A stretch of 64,000 nt of DNA from DATLLN01 sp963797175 (GTDB lineage Bacteria; Actinomycetota; Thermoleophilia; Gaiellales; JAICJC01), in the NCBI GenBank assembly GCA_963797175.1, contig CAWCOL010000009.1, forward strand, positions 930,001-994,000. The letters run 5' to 3'. Shown here one piece after another: positions 51,337-60,366 of the stretch. Below the pieces are notes generated by a model. It saw only the letters and a list, made by a program, of their open reading frames with translations. It searched no databases and was not told where the DNA came from. Position numbers and translations under genes: made by a program. Position 1 is the stretch's first letter, and each line of letters begins with the position of its first letter.

Positions 51337-52757
51337 TGGTCAACGGCGACGGCCACCGTCTCCGACATCGGAGATGCGACGCCCGTCGGATCGACGGCGG
51401 TAACGCCGTAGGTGTATGTGCCGTCGGCCAGGGCGGACGGCTCCGTGAAGGACGGGCCGGTCACCGATCCGACCTGGACGCCGTCGCGGTACACCCGGTA
51501 GCCGGCGACGCCGCTGCCCGTGCCGGTCGGAGCCGACCAGCTCAGCGACACCACGCCGCCGGCCACGGTCACGGCGGGCTGCGAGGGCGCCCCCGGGGCG
51601 CTCGCCCCGACCACGGCGGTGCTCGGCGCCGAGGCCGCGGAGACGTTGCCCGCGCCGTCCACTGCGGCGACCGTGTAGACGTAGGAGCCGGCCGGCAGGC
51701 CGGCCGGCTCGGTGAAGGTCGTACCGGCCACCGTGGCGATCTCGACGCCGTCGCGATCGACGACGTAGCCCGCGACGCCGCTGACGGCATCCGCGGAGGC
51801 GGCCCAGGTCAGCGAGGGACCGGCCCCGCTGACGGCGACGACCGGCGCCGCGGGGACGCTGGGCGCGGTGACGTCGATCACCGCGGTCGCCGGGAAGGAG
51901 GTCGCCGAGACGTTGCCGGCGCCATCCACCGCCGCGACGGCATAGCTGTACGAGCCCTCGGGCAGGTCGGCAGACTCCGCGAAAGCCGGCCCGGACACCG
52001 CCGCGACCTGGACACCGTCGCGGTACACCAGGTAGGAGGCGACGCCGCTTCCGGCATCGGCCGACGCTGACCAGGCCAGCGACGGGCGGGGGCCCGAGGA
52101 GACGACGGCGGGCTGCACAGGGACGCTGGGGGCGGTCGCGTCCACCACGATCGTGGCCGGCGCGCCCGCCGCCGAGACGTTGCCCGCGCGGTCCACGGCG
52201 GTGACGGTGTAGCTGTGCACCCCGTCCGCCGGCGCGGAGGGCTCGTTGTAGACCGTGCTCGAGACCGTCGCGACGCGCGTCCCGTCGCGGTAGACGCGGT
52301 AGCCGCCGAGGCCGCTGCCGGCGTCCGTGCTGGGACCCCACACCAGCGTGGGCCGGCCGTCGGCCAGACTCACCGAGGGCGTGCCCGGCACGCTGGGCGC
52401 GGCCGTGTCCAGCACGGTCGTGACCGGCCGGGCCTTGGCCGAAACGGACGAGCGCAGAACGGTGCGCACGGTGTAGGCGTGGCGGCCCGGGCGGGCGCGA
52501 GAGTCCAGAAAGCTGGTGTGCGCCGTGGTGGTCACCAGGACGCCGTCTCGCAGCACCCGGTAGCGGTAGTTGGCCTTGCCCGGAGCCGCCCACGTCACCC
52601 GCGGCGCGGTGTGCGTCATCGCCGGAACCGCCAGCTTGCGCACAACCGGCACGGCGGCGGCGTGCGCGAGTGAGGCGCCGGCGGTGGACGCGAACGCAGC
52701 GGCGAGCAGGACGGTCACGGCAGCGCGGCGCCGGACCGAGCGAGTCGATCGAGACAA
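49932..52757 (-). CDS. secreted protein with six FN3-like domains and C-terminal beta-helix, second paralogue
   Basis: 941 residues from TTG 52757, with AAGGGGG eight bases upstream. The signal peptide (RRRAAVTVLLAAAFASTAG) is processed near AHAAA. Six FN3-like domains follow; domains 2-5 repeat the pattern TAPSVPxxP...SGVAxYxVYRDG...YAVAAVDGAGNVSA. The sixth FN3 domain and the beta-helix come from the shared 1.4-kb repeat, so residues from about 475 to the end equal those of the 44230-47121 protein. The unshared FN3 domains have ordinary C-ending codons. It is probably displayed on the cell surface. Confidence 0.88.
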   Translation of the reverse strand: MSRSTRSVRRRAAVTVLLAAAFASTAGASLAHAAAVPVVRKLAVPAMTHTAPRVTWAAPGKANYRYRVLRDGVLVTTTAHTSFLDSRARPGRHAYTVRTVLRSSVSAKARPVTTVLDTAAPSVPGTPSVSLADGRPTLVWGPSTDAGSGLGGYRVYRDGTRVATVSSTVYNEPSAPADGVHSYTVTAVDRAGNVSAAGAPATIVVDATAPSVPVQPAVVSSGPRPSLAWSASADAGSGVASYLVYRDGVQVAAVSGPAFAESADLPEGSYSYAVAAVDGAGNVSATSFPATAVIDVTAPSVPAAPVVAVSGAGPSLTWAASADAVSGVAGYVVDRDGVEIATVAGTTFTEPAGLPAGSYVYTVAAVDGAGNVSAASAPSTAVVGASAPGAPSQPAVTVAGGVVSLSWSAPTGTGSGVAGYRVYRDGVQVGSVTGPSFTEPSALADGTYTYGVTAVDPTGVASPMSETVAVAVDQTPPGGVVGLGGSVGGGVVSLSWGAAVDVGSGVAGYDVLRDGVVVDRVAGLSWSVAGFGCGSSAVFGVRAVDGAGNLGVVVSVSISAPACGGGGGISPTPGGLSVARFGASGSGSGDDSAAFKAALAAASSGAKIFAGGPGGAAQGVVYVPAGTYRLYNVVWPSNVRMEVDAGAVLEVASGKNGSAFLWGNGVRNVSLVGVGQSSAGKPVAAAGWDISHSFTFNLDPKATNVNNESRGLGVTWVDGFLIENVFMIQDNSCPSCGEGFPNNNNVVIGMRSQMGSTQSHPELPTNGEMTNLYTVHSPRGYGGVGFNSSLHVDVNRIYNDGGEPLRLETGSQPGRYSVVDDVTATTVEGRNCNSAVAITPHDQRNGVVHISDVTATSCQYGVKVMQGGPMPQNNGVFSNSSTVNQVTVTSGTLAQILQNGNHFPWNMGTSSAAINLQNETFHVNITNLTCTNHIQSDLPCS

Positions 52758-52775
52758 GGCAAAGACCCCCTTGAG

Positions 52776-52873
52776 CCGACGGCAGCGATGCGCGCCGGGC
52801 TCCGGCGTGCGTGCGGATCACCGTCGACGATGTGTTGTCAGACCCCGACCGCCGGTGACACCGGGCGGTCGGG
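52776..52873 (-). promoter_or_regulatory. structured leader of the second FN3/beta-helix gene
   Basis: Going towards the gene: a 10-bp hairpin (52844-52853 with 52864-52873), then a 6-bp stem (52777-52782 with 52821-52826) enclosing the hairpin 52794-52798/52802-52806 and ending next to AAGGGGG. The layout resembles the leader of the paralogue at 47133-47189, although the sequences differ. Further upstream, AAACGGC occurs twice, about 21 bp apart (near 52906 and 52927). No gene is seen in 52758-52984. Confidence 0.4.
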
Positions 52874-52984
52874 TGGGGTAGTCGTCGGGCCCTGAGCCGA
52901 TCTTGAGGCCGTTTGCCCCGTTCTGGAGCCGTTTACCGCAAGGTGGGGAGGCGCGTCATTCTGGAGCCTGGACGGCCCCGAGCT

Positions 52985-53869
52985 CTATGACGGCCAGTGC
53001 ATGTCGCGCTCCAGGAAGGCGCCCAGGCGCTCGTTCCCGGGCGCGAACCGCTCGGCCAGCCGGCGCCGCACAGGCTCGTCGATGCCGGCGTAGGCGCGGG
53101 CGTTGAGCTGCCGGTACCCGCGGCCGCGGAACGGCGGCAGGCCGAGGAAGTCGAGCGCCCGGGCGACCACGCGCGCGGGGTCGGCGAAGAGATCCTCGCT
53201 GCGCAGCACCAGGATGCGGTCGGCGGGGTAGGCGTCGTACCAGCCGCGCAGCTGGTCGAGGTAGTCGCCGCGGGCCTGGTAGGAGAAGTGGCGGAACGCG
53301 AAGGCCGCATAGGACGGGTCGCGCTCGATCCGCTCGCGCTCGCCCTCCAGCCGCTCCTCCTCGGCGTCCAGCGCCTCGGCGAATCCCAGCGGCTCGCAGC
53401 CCAGAGCGACCTCGAGCTGGTAGTGCGAGTACGCCCGAGCCACCGGGTCGCGCAGTACGGCGATGATCCGCGCCTCCGGCAGCAGGGCGGCGGCCCGCGC
53501 CGGCGCCAGCGGGTGGAAGAGGTAGTAGGGGCTCGCCTCGCCCACCAGCAGCCGCCCTCCCCGGCGCGCTCCGACCGCGGCCGCGTAGGCACGGGTGGGG
53601 AAGTGGCCGCGGTACCAGCGCTCGCCGCGCGCATGCTCGATGCTCAGGTACTGGATCTCCTTGATCCGCGGCCGGCCCACCCGCGGATGCTCGGCCAGGT
53701 AGTTGTGCAGCGACGTCGATCCGCAGCGCTGGCCGCCCACGATCAGGTAGTCCGGCAGGACACGGAGCCCACCGGTGGCCGTCCCGTACGCCGCCCGGCC
53801 TCTCTCGACGGCCTCCCGCACGGGATCGGGCAGCGCGGAGCGCAGGGCGCGCGGCGCCCGCCGCAGCAT
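52985..53869 (-). CDS. PAPS-dependent sulfotransferase
   Basis: 294 residues. DYLIVGGQRCGSTSLHNYLA is the 5'-phosphosulfate-binding loop and ARIIAVLRDPVARAYSHYQL the 3'-phosphate-binding motif of the heparan-sulfate-type sulfotransferase family. SPYYLFHPLAPARA and ILVLRSEDLFADP are further typical segments. It likely sulfates a carbohydrate made by this locus. TGATG overlap with the flippase gene upstream shows tight coupling of export and modification genes. Confidence 0.88.
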   Translation of the reverse strand: MLRRAPRALRSALPDPVREAVERGRAAYGTATGGLRVLPDYLIVGGQRCGSTSLHNYLAEHPRVGRPRIKEIQYLSIEHARGERWYRGHFPTRAYAAAVGARRGGRLLVGEASPYYLFHPLAPARAAALLPEARIIAVLRDPVARAYSHYQLEVALGCEPLGFAEALDAEEERLEGERERIERDPSYAAFAFRHFSYQARGDYLDQLRGWYDAYPADRILVLRSEDLFADPARVVARALDFLGLPPFRGRGYRQLNARAYAGIDEPVRRRLAERFAPGNERLGAFLERDMHWPS

Positions 53870-55425
53870 CAGCCCACCTCGGCGGCGGCGGCGCGGCGGC
53901 GGTTCTGCCCGGCCCGGAACGCCACGGCGTCGCGCAGCGCCGTCAGGTGCAGCGCCCGGCGCGAGCGCCAGACGAAGAAGATGTAGGGCGGGCTGCCGAT
54001 CAGGAGGCTGGCGACGGCCACGGCCGGCGAGTGCCCGAAGGCGGCCTGGAGTCCGAGACCGACCGCGCCGAAGCAGAGCGCGGCCATGCCGACCAGCACC
54101 GGGAACAGTGCCGAGAACGGCTGCATGCCCCAGAACCGGCGCACCAGGATGAGGTTGAACAGGTTCGTGAGGATGATGCTGACCGCCCACGCCGTCGCCG
54201 CGCCGGTCATGCCGAAGGTCGGGATCAGCGCCGCGTTCAGGATCACGTTCGAGCCCAGGCCGATCGCCGAGTTGGCGAGGTTCCAGGAGCTCTTGCCGCC
54301 CATCAGCAGCACCATCCCGATCGGCCCGGTGGCCATGTTCACCAGCGAGGCCAGGGCCAGGATCCGCAGCGTGTTGACGCCCGACTCGTAGCCGGGGCCG
54401 AACAGCGCCATCATCAGCGTCGCGAAGGTCGCCATCCAGATCAGCGCGGGGAAGGACGCCACGGTCAGCCAGCTGGCCGCGGTCTGGTACACCGTCTCCG
54501 CCCGGCCGTACTCCTTCTGCGCGAGCAGCGCGCCGATCTGCGGCGCGATGACGAGGATCACCGCCGTCAGGAACATCCCGCCGGCCGCCATGTAGCGGCT
54601 GGCGGCGGTGTAGACGCCGGCGTCGCCGGACGACTGGAGCGCGCCGATCAGCAGCACGTCCAGCCACAGCAGCCCCACCTGGAGCGCCGTGGACAGCGCG
54701 CGGAAGCTCGTGAACCTCCAGAACTCGGAGGACAGCGAGCCGGTCGCGCGGACCGTCGCCCCGGTCTCGGCGGTGCGGCCGGCGGCGACCAGCACGCGCT
54801 CGGTCCACCACAGCGTGACGACAAAGCCGACCGCGGGCGGCAGCACCAGCGCGAGCCACAGCGGCGTGGCACCGGCGCCGACCGCCACGACGGCGATGAC
54901 GATGGCCAGGCGCATCAGCGGCTTGCCGATGTTCTCGACCACGTTGGTCGCCACCATCGAGCGCAGCGCGCGGGTGGTCGGCATCAGCACGGCCCCGAGC
55001 GTGGTCAGCGGCAGCGCCACCGCGGCGGCGCGGATGTAGGTGACGGCGACGTCGCGGTCGGCGCCGTTGATGACGATGCGGGCGATCTCGGGCGCGAAGA
55101 CGCCCATCAGGAGGGCGACGACGAGCGACAGCCCCAGCACCGGCAGGCACGCGACGAACACGGCACCGCGCGCGTTCTGGAGCTGGTTCAGCGCCTTGAA
55201 CCGCGACAGCATCCAGACCACGCCGTCGGGTGCGCCCAGCTGCGAGAGCACCGCCGCGATCGTGAGCAGCGCGTACGCCTCGAAGAACACACCCGCCGAC
55301 TCGCGGCCGAAGCCGCGGGCGATCACCGCGGCCAGCGCGAAGCTGACAGCGCCGGACGTGACCGTGCCGGCGACGTTCAGCAGCAGCCCGCGCGCGAGCG
55401 TGAGCAGGTCTGAGCGAGTGTCCAT
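53869..55425 (-). CDS. polysaccharide flippase (MOP superfamily, Wzx-like)
   Basis: 518 residues with about 14 hydrophobic helices. RGLLLNVAGTVTSGAVSFALAAVIA at the start, GAPDGVVWMLSRFKA, and MAAGGMFLTAVILVIAPQIG in the middle follow the pattern of the polysaccharide_synt family. It would flip undecaprenyl-linked repeat units across the membrane. The C-terminal 20 residues are basic and cytoplasmic. ATG 55425; 104 bp separate it from the upstream sulfotransferase stop, with no clear promoter recognised. Confidence 0.88.
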   Translation of the reverse strand: MDTRSDLLTLARGLLLNVAGTVTSGAVSFALAAVIARGFGRESAGVFFEAYALLTIAAVLSQLGAPDGVVWMLSRFKALNQLQNARGAVFVACLPVLGLSLVVALLMGVFAPEIARIVINGADRDVAVTYIRAAAVALPLTTLGAVLMPTTRALRSMVATNVVENIGKPLMRLAIVIAVVAVGAGATPLWLALVLPPAVGFVVTLWWTERVLVAAGRTAETGATVRATGSLSSEFWRFTSFRALSTALQVGLLWLDVLLIGALQSSGDAGVYTAASRYMAAGGMFLTAVILVIAPQIGALLAQKEYGRAETVYQTAASWLTVASFPALIWMATFATLMMALFGPGYESGVNTLRILALASLVNMATGPIGMVLLMGGKSSWNLANSAIGLGSNVILNAALIPTFGMTGAATAWAVSIILTNLFNLILVRRFWGMQPFSALFPVLVGMAALCFGAVGLGLQAAFGHSPAVAVASLLIGSPPYIFFVWRSRRALHLTALRDAVAFRAGQNRRRAAAAEVG

Positions 55426-55529
55426 CGTCGTGAGCCCTCAGGCCGCCCCGCGTGGCCGGCCGGGGAGCGCGGCGGGCGGCATCTCCACCGTACGGCGGAT
55501 GGGCTCGAAGTCAAGGCGCGCCGGAGGCC

Positions 55530-56450
55530 TCACAGCTCGTACCCGTATCGCTCCAGATCGGCGCCCAGCACCTCGTTCAGGTCGGCGACGTCCTCCTCGC
55601 CCAGCTCCCGGCGATAGGCGTCCTGCCGCCCGGGCGAGATCGAGTAGCTCGCCACCATCCGCTCGAACTCGTCGTTCCAGCCGAGGCCGGCGAAGTCGAG
55701 GATGCCCTGCATGTGCGACCGCGGCTCGGCGACGAAGTCCTCGTAGCGGATCTCGTGCCAGCGGTCCGCCGGGATCGCGGACTTCGCCTCCTCGGCGGCG
55801 TCCATCAGGATCTTCCACTCGAGCCCCGCCAGCACCACGAACGAGCGGCCGTGGCTCTGCCACAGCGCATCGTAGGCCTCCGGCAGGGGCCCGAACGACC
55901 ACTCGGTGGGCCCGCGGTAGCCATGCCACCAGCTCTCGTGCAGCAGCGAGTTGGCCACCGCCCGGCCGTCGCGGACGATGTGGACGAACTTCGCCTCGGG
56001 CAGGATCGCGTCCACGAAGCGGGCCCGGTTCCAGCCGGTGAACTTGTGCAGGAAGACGGGCTGTCCCTGGGCCTCCGCCCGCTCCTCGAAGAACGTGCGG
56101 AAGCGGTCGGCCATCCACGGCGTGGCATCGCGCGCGGTGAGATCGCGGCAGGGCGTGGAGATCATGCGGGAGACGTTGCGGTTGAGCACGGCGTAGGCCT
56201 CCGCGGGCGCGTACGGCTGGGAGTACTTGCCCAGCGACGGCAGCTTGCCCCGCACCCCGCCGCGGGTGCTCCGGTCGAGCGGCGACCCCATCCGCCGGTA
56301 CAGCCGGTTGTTGTGGCGGCCCAGCGTGCCGAAGCGGCGCAGGCGGTCGTCGGCCCGCGCCACGAAGCCGATGTGCGGATGCCCGCACAGGGCCTGCTGG
56401 ACGAGCGTCGAGCCGCAGCGCCCGGTGCCGATCAGGAACAGAAAGGTCAT
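55530..56450 (-). CDS. sulfotransferase-family protein
   Basis: 306 residues. FLIGTGRCGSTLVQQALCGH is the PAPS 5'-phosphosulfate loop, starting at residue 4, and KFVHIVRDGRAVANSLLHES the 3'-phosphate motif. TGWNRARFVDAILPEAKF precedes it. ATG 56450 has GAGGA six bases upstream; ATG 56477, in frame and overlapping the previous stop, is less likely. It is the third sulfotransferase in the polysaccharide region and is different in sequence from the other two, so each probably has its own acceptor. Confidence 0.85.
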   Translation of the reverse strand: MTFLFLIGTGRCGSTLVQQALCGHPHIGFVARADDRLRRFGTLGRHNNRLYRRMGSPLDRSTRGGVRGKLPSLGKYSQPYAPAEAYAVLNRNVSRMISTPCRDLTARDATPWMADRFRTFFEERAEAQGQPVFLHKFTGWNRARFVDAILPEAKFVHIVRDGRAVANSLLHESWWHGYRGPTEWSFGPLPEAYDALWQSHGRSFVVLAGLEWKILMDAAEEAKSAIPADRWHEIRYEDFVAEPRSHMQGILDFAGLGWNDEFERMVASYSISPGRQDAYRRELGEEDVADLNEVLGADLERYGYEL

Positions 56451-56473
56451 GCGATCCTCTCTCGTGGTTGTGG

Positions 56474-57667
56474 TCATGCCAGAAGCGTGTTGAACGCCGC
56501 CGTGAACTGCGCCAGCTGCGCGGTGGTGGTGGCGTTGAAGGAGTGCAGGTGGTTGCGGGTGTGGGCCGGGGGGAAGACCCGGGTGTTCTCCGCCAGGCGC
56601 GGGTTCGCCTCGACAACGGGCTGGTCCGTGCGCCCGTTCTCGACCACGTGCTTCGCGCCCAGCACGGGGCAGGTGTACCGCAGCGCGGCGGCGAGCGACG
56701 CGGCGACCGGCGGCTGGTAGACGAAGTCCATCCACGCCGTTGCGTGGTCGATGCCGAGCGCCTTCTTCGGTACCAGCATGTCGTCGCTCCACATCATCGC
56801 GCCGTCGTGCTCGGGGATCGCGAACTTGAGATCCGGCTTCTTCGCCAGCAGGTCGGGCATGTCCGCCGACCAGGCCAGCGAGGCGATCGAGCGGCCCTCG
56901 GTGAGGTCGGAGACGTAGTCGTCCGACACCCGCGCGTACCCCTGGTCGACCGGGCCGCGAAGGTGCGCCACGGCCCGCTGCCCCTCCGCCGGCACGGCGG
57001 TCGAGGGATCGATCCCGATCGAGAGCATGACCATGCCCAGCGTATCCCGGAAGTCCGGCAGCAGCGTGACCGCGCCGGGCTTGGCGATGGCCAGCAGATC
57101 GTCCATCGACGTCAGGTCGCCGCCCACGGCGGCCGGATCCCATGCCAGCCCCACCATCGATGCCTGCCACGGCACCAGGTGCAGGCCGGAGGGATCGACC
57201 GGCCGGTGGCTGAGCTGCGGCATCAGGTTGGCCTCGACGTTCGGCAGGCGCGACGTGTCGAGCTGTTCCGCCCAGCCCAGCTCGACCCAGATGCCCGCCA
57301 TCCAGTCGCTGAGGACGACCAGGTCGAAGGGGATGCGCCGGCCGGCCGTCAGGGCCGGCTTCTGGGCGGCGGTGAACGCGGCGTTGTCGGTGATCGAGGG
57401 GTCGTAGATCGTGTCGGCGCCGGTGCGCTGGTCGAACAGGTCGATCGAGGGCGGCGTCCCGGTGCCGTCGCCGTCGATGTAATCCGGCCAGTTCGCGAAC
57501 GTCCAGGTGGGGGACGGCGGCGACGGCGTCGTGCTGACCGGCGCCGACCCCGGCGCGCTGGCCGCGGAACCGCCGCCCAGGCAGCCGGTGAGCGTGGCGC
57601 CGCCCAGGGCGAGCGCGCCGGCCGCTCCGGCCCGGCGCAGCAGTGCACGGCGTGTGAGCGGCGTCAT
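56474..57667 (-). CDS. Tat-exported solute-binding lipoprotein (PotD/spermidine-binding-like)
   Basis: 397 residues. The N-terminus has TRRALLRRAGAAGALALGG, a twin-arginine signal, then LTGC as lipobox. The mature protein has the layout of a type-2 periplasmic binding protein of the polyamine group (FANWPDYIDGDG, VLSDWMAGIWVELGWAE, GLAWDPAAVGG, LAWSADMPDLL). Typically such proteins serve an ABC importer, but no permease or ATPase gene is nearby. It may be an orphan receptor or recruited to the polysaccharide locus. ATG 57667 with GGGAG upstream; the frame is open to 57835. Confidence 0.82.
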   Translation of the reverse strand: MTPLTRRALLRRAGAAGALALGGATLTGCLGGGSAASAPGSAPVSTTPSPPSPTWTFANWPDYIDGDGTGTPPSIDLFDQRTGADTIYDPSITDNAAFTAAQKPALTAGRRIPFDLVVLSDWMAGIWVELGWAEQLDTSRLPNVEANLMPQLSHRPVDPSGLHLVPWQASMVGLAWDPAAVGGDLTSMDDLLAIAKPGAVTLLPDFRDTLGMVMLSIGIDPSTAVPAEGQRAVAHLRGPVDQGYARVSDDYVSDLTEGRSIASLAWSADMPDLLAKKPDLKFAIPEHDGAMMWSDDMLVPKKALGIDHATAWMDFVYQPPVAASLAAALRYTCPVLGAKHVVENGRTDQPVVEANPRLAENTRVFPPAHTRNHLHSFNATTTAQLAQFTAAFNTLLA

Positions 57668-57698
57668 GGGGCGCTCCCGGCCGGCGGCCGCCGGCCGG

Positions 57699-58916
57699 TC
57701 AGCGTCCTCCGGCCTGGCGGCCGGTGGCGACGTGAAGGACATCGGAGAGGCTCCGCTTCGCGGCCGCGACCGTGGGCATCGGGTCGCGCCAGTTGAGACC
57801 GTCGATCCTGGGGAGGCGGGGCACGTAGTCGGCAACCAGGTCGCGGGCCGCGTCGGCGAACCGCGGGCGCGGCTCGGGGGCGCCGATCAGGCGGGCGCCG
57901 ACCAGCCGCAGCTCGCCCTCCAGCCAGGACAGGCGCACGCCGACGCGGTAACCGGGCGACGGCGTCAGCCGGCCGCCGCGCGCCCACTCGAGCTGCATCG
58001 TGGCGAAGTCGACGCCGGCCAGCAGCGCCAGCTCCACGGACGCCGAGAACCGCGGGTTGATTTCCATCAGCAGCGGCCGGCCGTCGGCGGCGCGGCGGAA
58101 CTCGACCTCGCCGTAGCCCTCGTAGCCGATCTCCTCGGTCAATGCCACGGCGTGGCGCAGGCTGTCGGCCGGCATGCGCACGGACTCGCGCATCACCGAA
58201 CTGCCGCCCAGCGGCGGCCAGGTGCGGGTGGCGGCCATCGCGAACGAGGCGACCAGGCGGCCGTCCTGCCGCAGCACCGTGATCGCCTCGCGGCGGCCCG
58301 GCGCGAACTCCTGGATCAGCCCCGGCGTGTCGGCGGCGACCAGCACCTCGCCCTCGCGGCGGGCGTCGTCGGGGCTCGCCAGGAAGGCGCAGACGACGCG
58401 CTGGCCGGCGGCGCCGTTCAGCACGCGCCACGACTCATCGGGCTTCAGCACGCACGGATAGCCGAGCTCGTCGGCGGCGCTGACGACGTCGGCGGCGGAG
58501 GTGACGGCGATGCTGCGCGGCCCGGGGACGCCGGCGCGGCGACCGGCCTCGAGCGTCTCCTCCTTGTTCAGCGTCGCCCGCATGGCGGGGGTGGACGCGA
58601 GGCCGAGCCGGGTGAGTTGCTCGATCTCGTCGCGCCGGCCGAGCAGCGCGGTGGCCGTCTGGTCGCTGGAGGTGAGGACGACGTCGGCCGGGTGCTCGCG
58701 CAGCCAGCCGATGATCTGGTCGGCGTACGTGTTGATGTTCTCGCTGGGCGGCACGAACAGCGCGGTCTCGGCCGCGTAGCGCGTGCGCAGGCCGGGATCG
58801 CCGGGGTCGTAGGCGCCCATCGCCACGCGGTGGCCACCGCGGCCCAGCTGCCGCGCGACGGCGAGGCTGCCACGCGCGTGGCTGTCCAGAACGAGTGCGT
58901 CGAGGGTCGAGGTCAC
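57699..58916 (-). CDS. ATP-grasp ligase-like protein
   Basis: 405 residues. An N-terminal pre-ATP-grasp domain (LDALVLDSHARGSLAVARQL) is followed by an ATP-grasp fold: NKEETLEAGRRAGVPGPRS, GYPCVLKPDESWR, LIQEFAPGRREAITVL and LLMEINPRFSASVELALLAG (metal-binding E/N). Proteins like this ligate amino acids or other carboxylates in small-molecule or cell-wall decoration. The substrate is unknown; attachment of an amino acid to the surface polymer is one possibility. GTG 58916 is chosen for similarity; a GTG at 59012 is in frame but its extension has no family character. Confidence 0.8.
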   Translation of the reverse strand: MTSTLDALVLDSHARGSLAVARQLGRGGHRVAMGAYDPGDPGLRTRYAAETALFVPPSENINTYADQIIGWLREHPADVVLTSSDQTATALLGRRDEIEQLTRLGLASTPAMRATLNKEETLEAGRRAGVPGPRSIAVTSAADVVSAADELGYPCVLKPDESWRVLNGAAGQRVVCAFLASPDDARREGEVLVAADTPGLIQEFAPGRREAITVLRQDGRLVASFAMAATRTWPPLGGSSVMRESVRMPADSLRHAVALTEEIGYEGYGEVEFRRAADGRPLLMEINPRFSASVELALLAGVDFATMQLEWARGGRLTPSPGYRVGVRLSWLEGELRLVGARLIGAPEPRPRFADAARDLVADYVPRLPRIDGLNWRDPMPTVAAAKRSLSDVLHVATGRQAGGR

Positions 58917-59043
58917 CGGCCGGGGTCCGATCTCGGGCTGGAAACGCTGCGAACGGTCAGCGCCCCTCCCATGTTGTAGTCCGTGACTGTCGTTCGTCGC
59001 GCTGCCGGACAACCCTGTCGTCGCTCGGAAGCCAGCAGCCGAC

Positions 59044-60207
59044 CTAGGAAACGTTCAGCGTGATGGTGCCCGGCTGGCTGGTGAGGCCGCGTGCGTCCGT
59101 CACGGTGTACGTGAAGGTGTCCTTGCCGGTGAAGCCCGCAGCCGGCGTGTACGTGACGTTCTGGCCCAGGCCGGTGTTCGCCTTCAGGGCGAGCGTGCCG
59201 TGCGCCGGCTGCTGGGTGATCGTGAAGGTCAGCGGCCCGTTCGCCTGGTCGAACACGTAGCAGTTCAGGTCGGCGCGGATGGCGCATGTGCCGACCCCCT
59301 TCCAGGCGGGAACGTCGATGCCGACGATCTGCCCGTTCAGCAGGAACTTCTTGGGCGTGTTCGCCACGACCCCGCGGGAGCGCGTCTCGGCGATCGTGCC
59401 CGGGATCGTGCGATCGGCGGTGATCGTGTTGTTGCTCGGGTCGGACTCGTCGATGTAGCCGTACGGGTTGACCGTGGCGCGCAGCTGGTAGGTGCCCGGG
59501 GTCAGCCCGGTCACGTCCACCCACTGCCAGGCCGCCTGGGCTTCGTAGAGGTCGCCGTAGGTGGGCGAGATGCCCTCCCGCGTGAACGTCGCTGTGGGCT
59601 GCTTCTTGGCGCACCAGGTGTTGGGGCCGACGCCGGTCATGCCCTCCGGGAAGTAGCGAGGAGCGGTCTTGTTATCGGAGGGCCAGGTGTCGTACATGCA
59701 AAAGCCGATCTTGTCGGACACGCGCACGGTGCCGTCAGGCAGCAGCAGCTGGTACAGCGCCGCGTTCTGGAAGTGCCAGTGGTTGTGCCCGGAGGCAGCC
59801 GAGTAGACGAAGCTGGCGCCGTTCGTGGCCGAGCGGTTCTCCAGCGTCACGGCCGATCCGCTGGGCGCGACGTTCGGGTCGGGCGCCGTGGTGGGCACGC
59901 CGCCCGTCCACACGCCCTGATACGCCGAGCCGCCCTGCATGAAGATGTCCATCGTGCCGCCCAGGTTCTTGATCACCGTGTCGAAGCGGTAGAGCACGTG
60001 GCCGGGCCGGGTGTACGTGTCCATGTACACCGGCGCCACGTTGACGACGCCCTTGGGCACCGAGGTGGGCAGCAGGGGCACGAGGTCGGGCTTGTCGGAG
60101 GTCGCGCTCGCAAACGCCGACCCGACCAGGACGACGGTGCCCAACCCGACCGCGAACAGAATCGCGACACGCTCGCGCGAGGCGCGAATCACCCGACTGA
60201 GAGCCAC
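59044..60207 (-). CDS. secreted lysyl-oxidase-like protein with C-terminal cadherin/Ig-like domain
   Basis: 387 residues. A signal peptide (AILFAVGLGTVVLVGSAF, cleaved near ASATS) is followed by a lysyl-oxidase-like domain of about 230 residues: SGHNHWHFQNAALYQLL has the histidine copper-ligand motif, with FCMYDTW, EGISPTYGDLYEAQAAWQW and the ESDPSNN segment as in bacterial LOX homologues. The last 80 residues, TITQQPAHGTLALKAN to FTYTVTDARG, are a cadherin-like/tandem Ig repeat. Animal LOX oxidises lysine side chains to cross-link proteins; a similar surface role is conceivable. GTG 60207 has GGAGGT upstream. Confidence 0.85.
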   Translation of the reverse strand: MALSRVIRASRERVAILFAVGLGTVVLVGSAFASATSDKPDLVPLLPTSVPKGVVNVAPVYMDTYTRPGHVLYRFDTVIKNLGGTMDIFMQGGSAYQGVWTGGVPTTAPDPNVAPSGSAVTLENRSATNGASFVYSAASGHNHWHFQNAALYQLLLPDGTVRVSDKIGFCMYDTWPSDNKTAPRYFPEGMTGVGPNTWCAKKQPTATFTREGISPTYGDLYEAQAAWQWVDVTGLTPGTYQLRATVNPYGYIDESDPSNNTITADRTIPGTIAETRSRGVVANTPKKFLLNGQIVGIDVPAWKGVGTCAIRADLNCYVFDQANGPLTFTITQQPAHGTLALKANTGLGQNVTYTPAAGFTGKDTFTYTVTDARGLTSQPGTITLNVS

Positions 60208-60331
60208 TATCTACCTCCGTGAAACGAGACTGCCCGGACAAGCGTACGAGGGCCCCTGGGGGCTGTCAAGAAACGGTAGCGCGGCCGTGTGAGCAGCCAC
60301 CCCACCCGTCGTCGCCACCAAGAGCAACCGG

Positions 60332-60337
60332 TATAAT
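60332..60337 (+). promoter_or_regulatory. perfect TATAAT -10 box for the FemAB-like gene
   Basis: TATAAT, rare in this GC-rich DNA, lies in the divergent gap between the lysyl-oxidase-like and FemAB-like genes. Initiation near 60344 would leave a leader of about 20 bases carrying GAGGGGG (60349-60355) as ribosome site. No good -35 is visible. Confidence 0.5.
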
Positions 60338-60366
60338 CGGCAAACTGCGAGGGGGCCATCACCGTC

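Noticed and set aside
45360..52400. CRISPR or short tandem repeat arrays suggested by repetitive CCACC/GGTGG strings
   Set aside because: The strings come from Gly/Val codons of FN3 domains; there is no regular repeat-spacer pattern and no cas genes.
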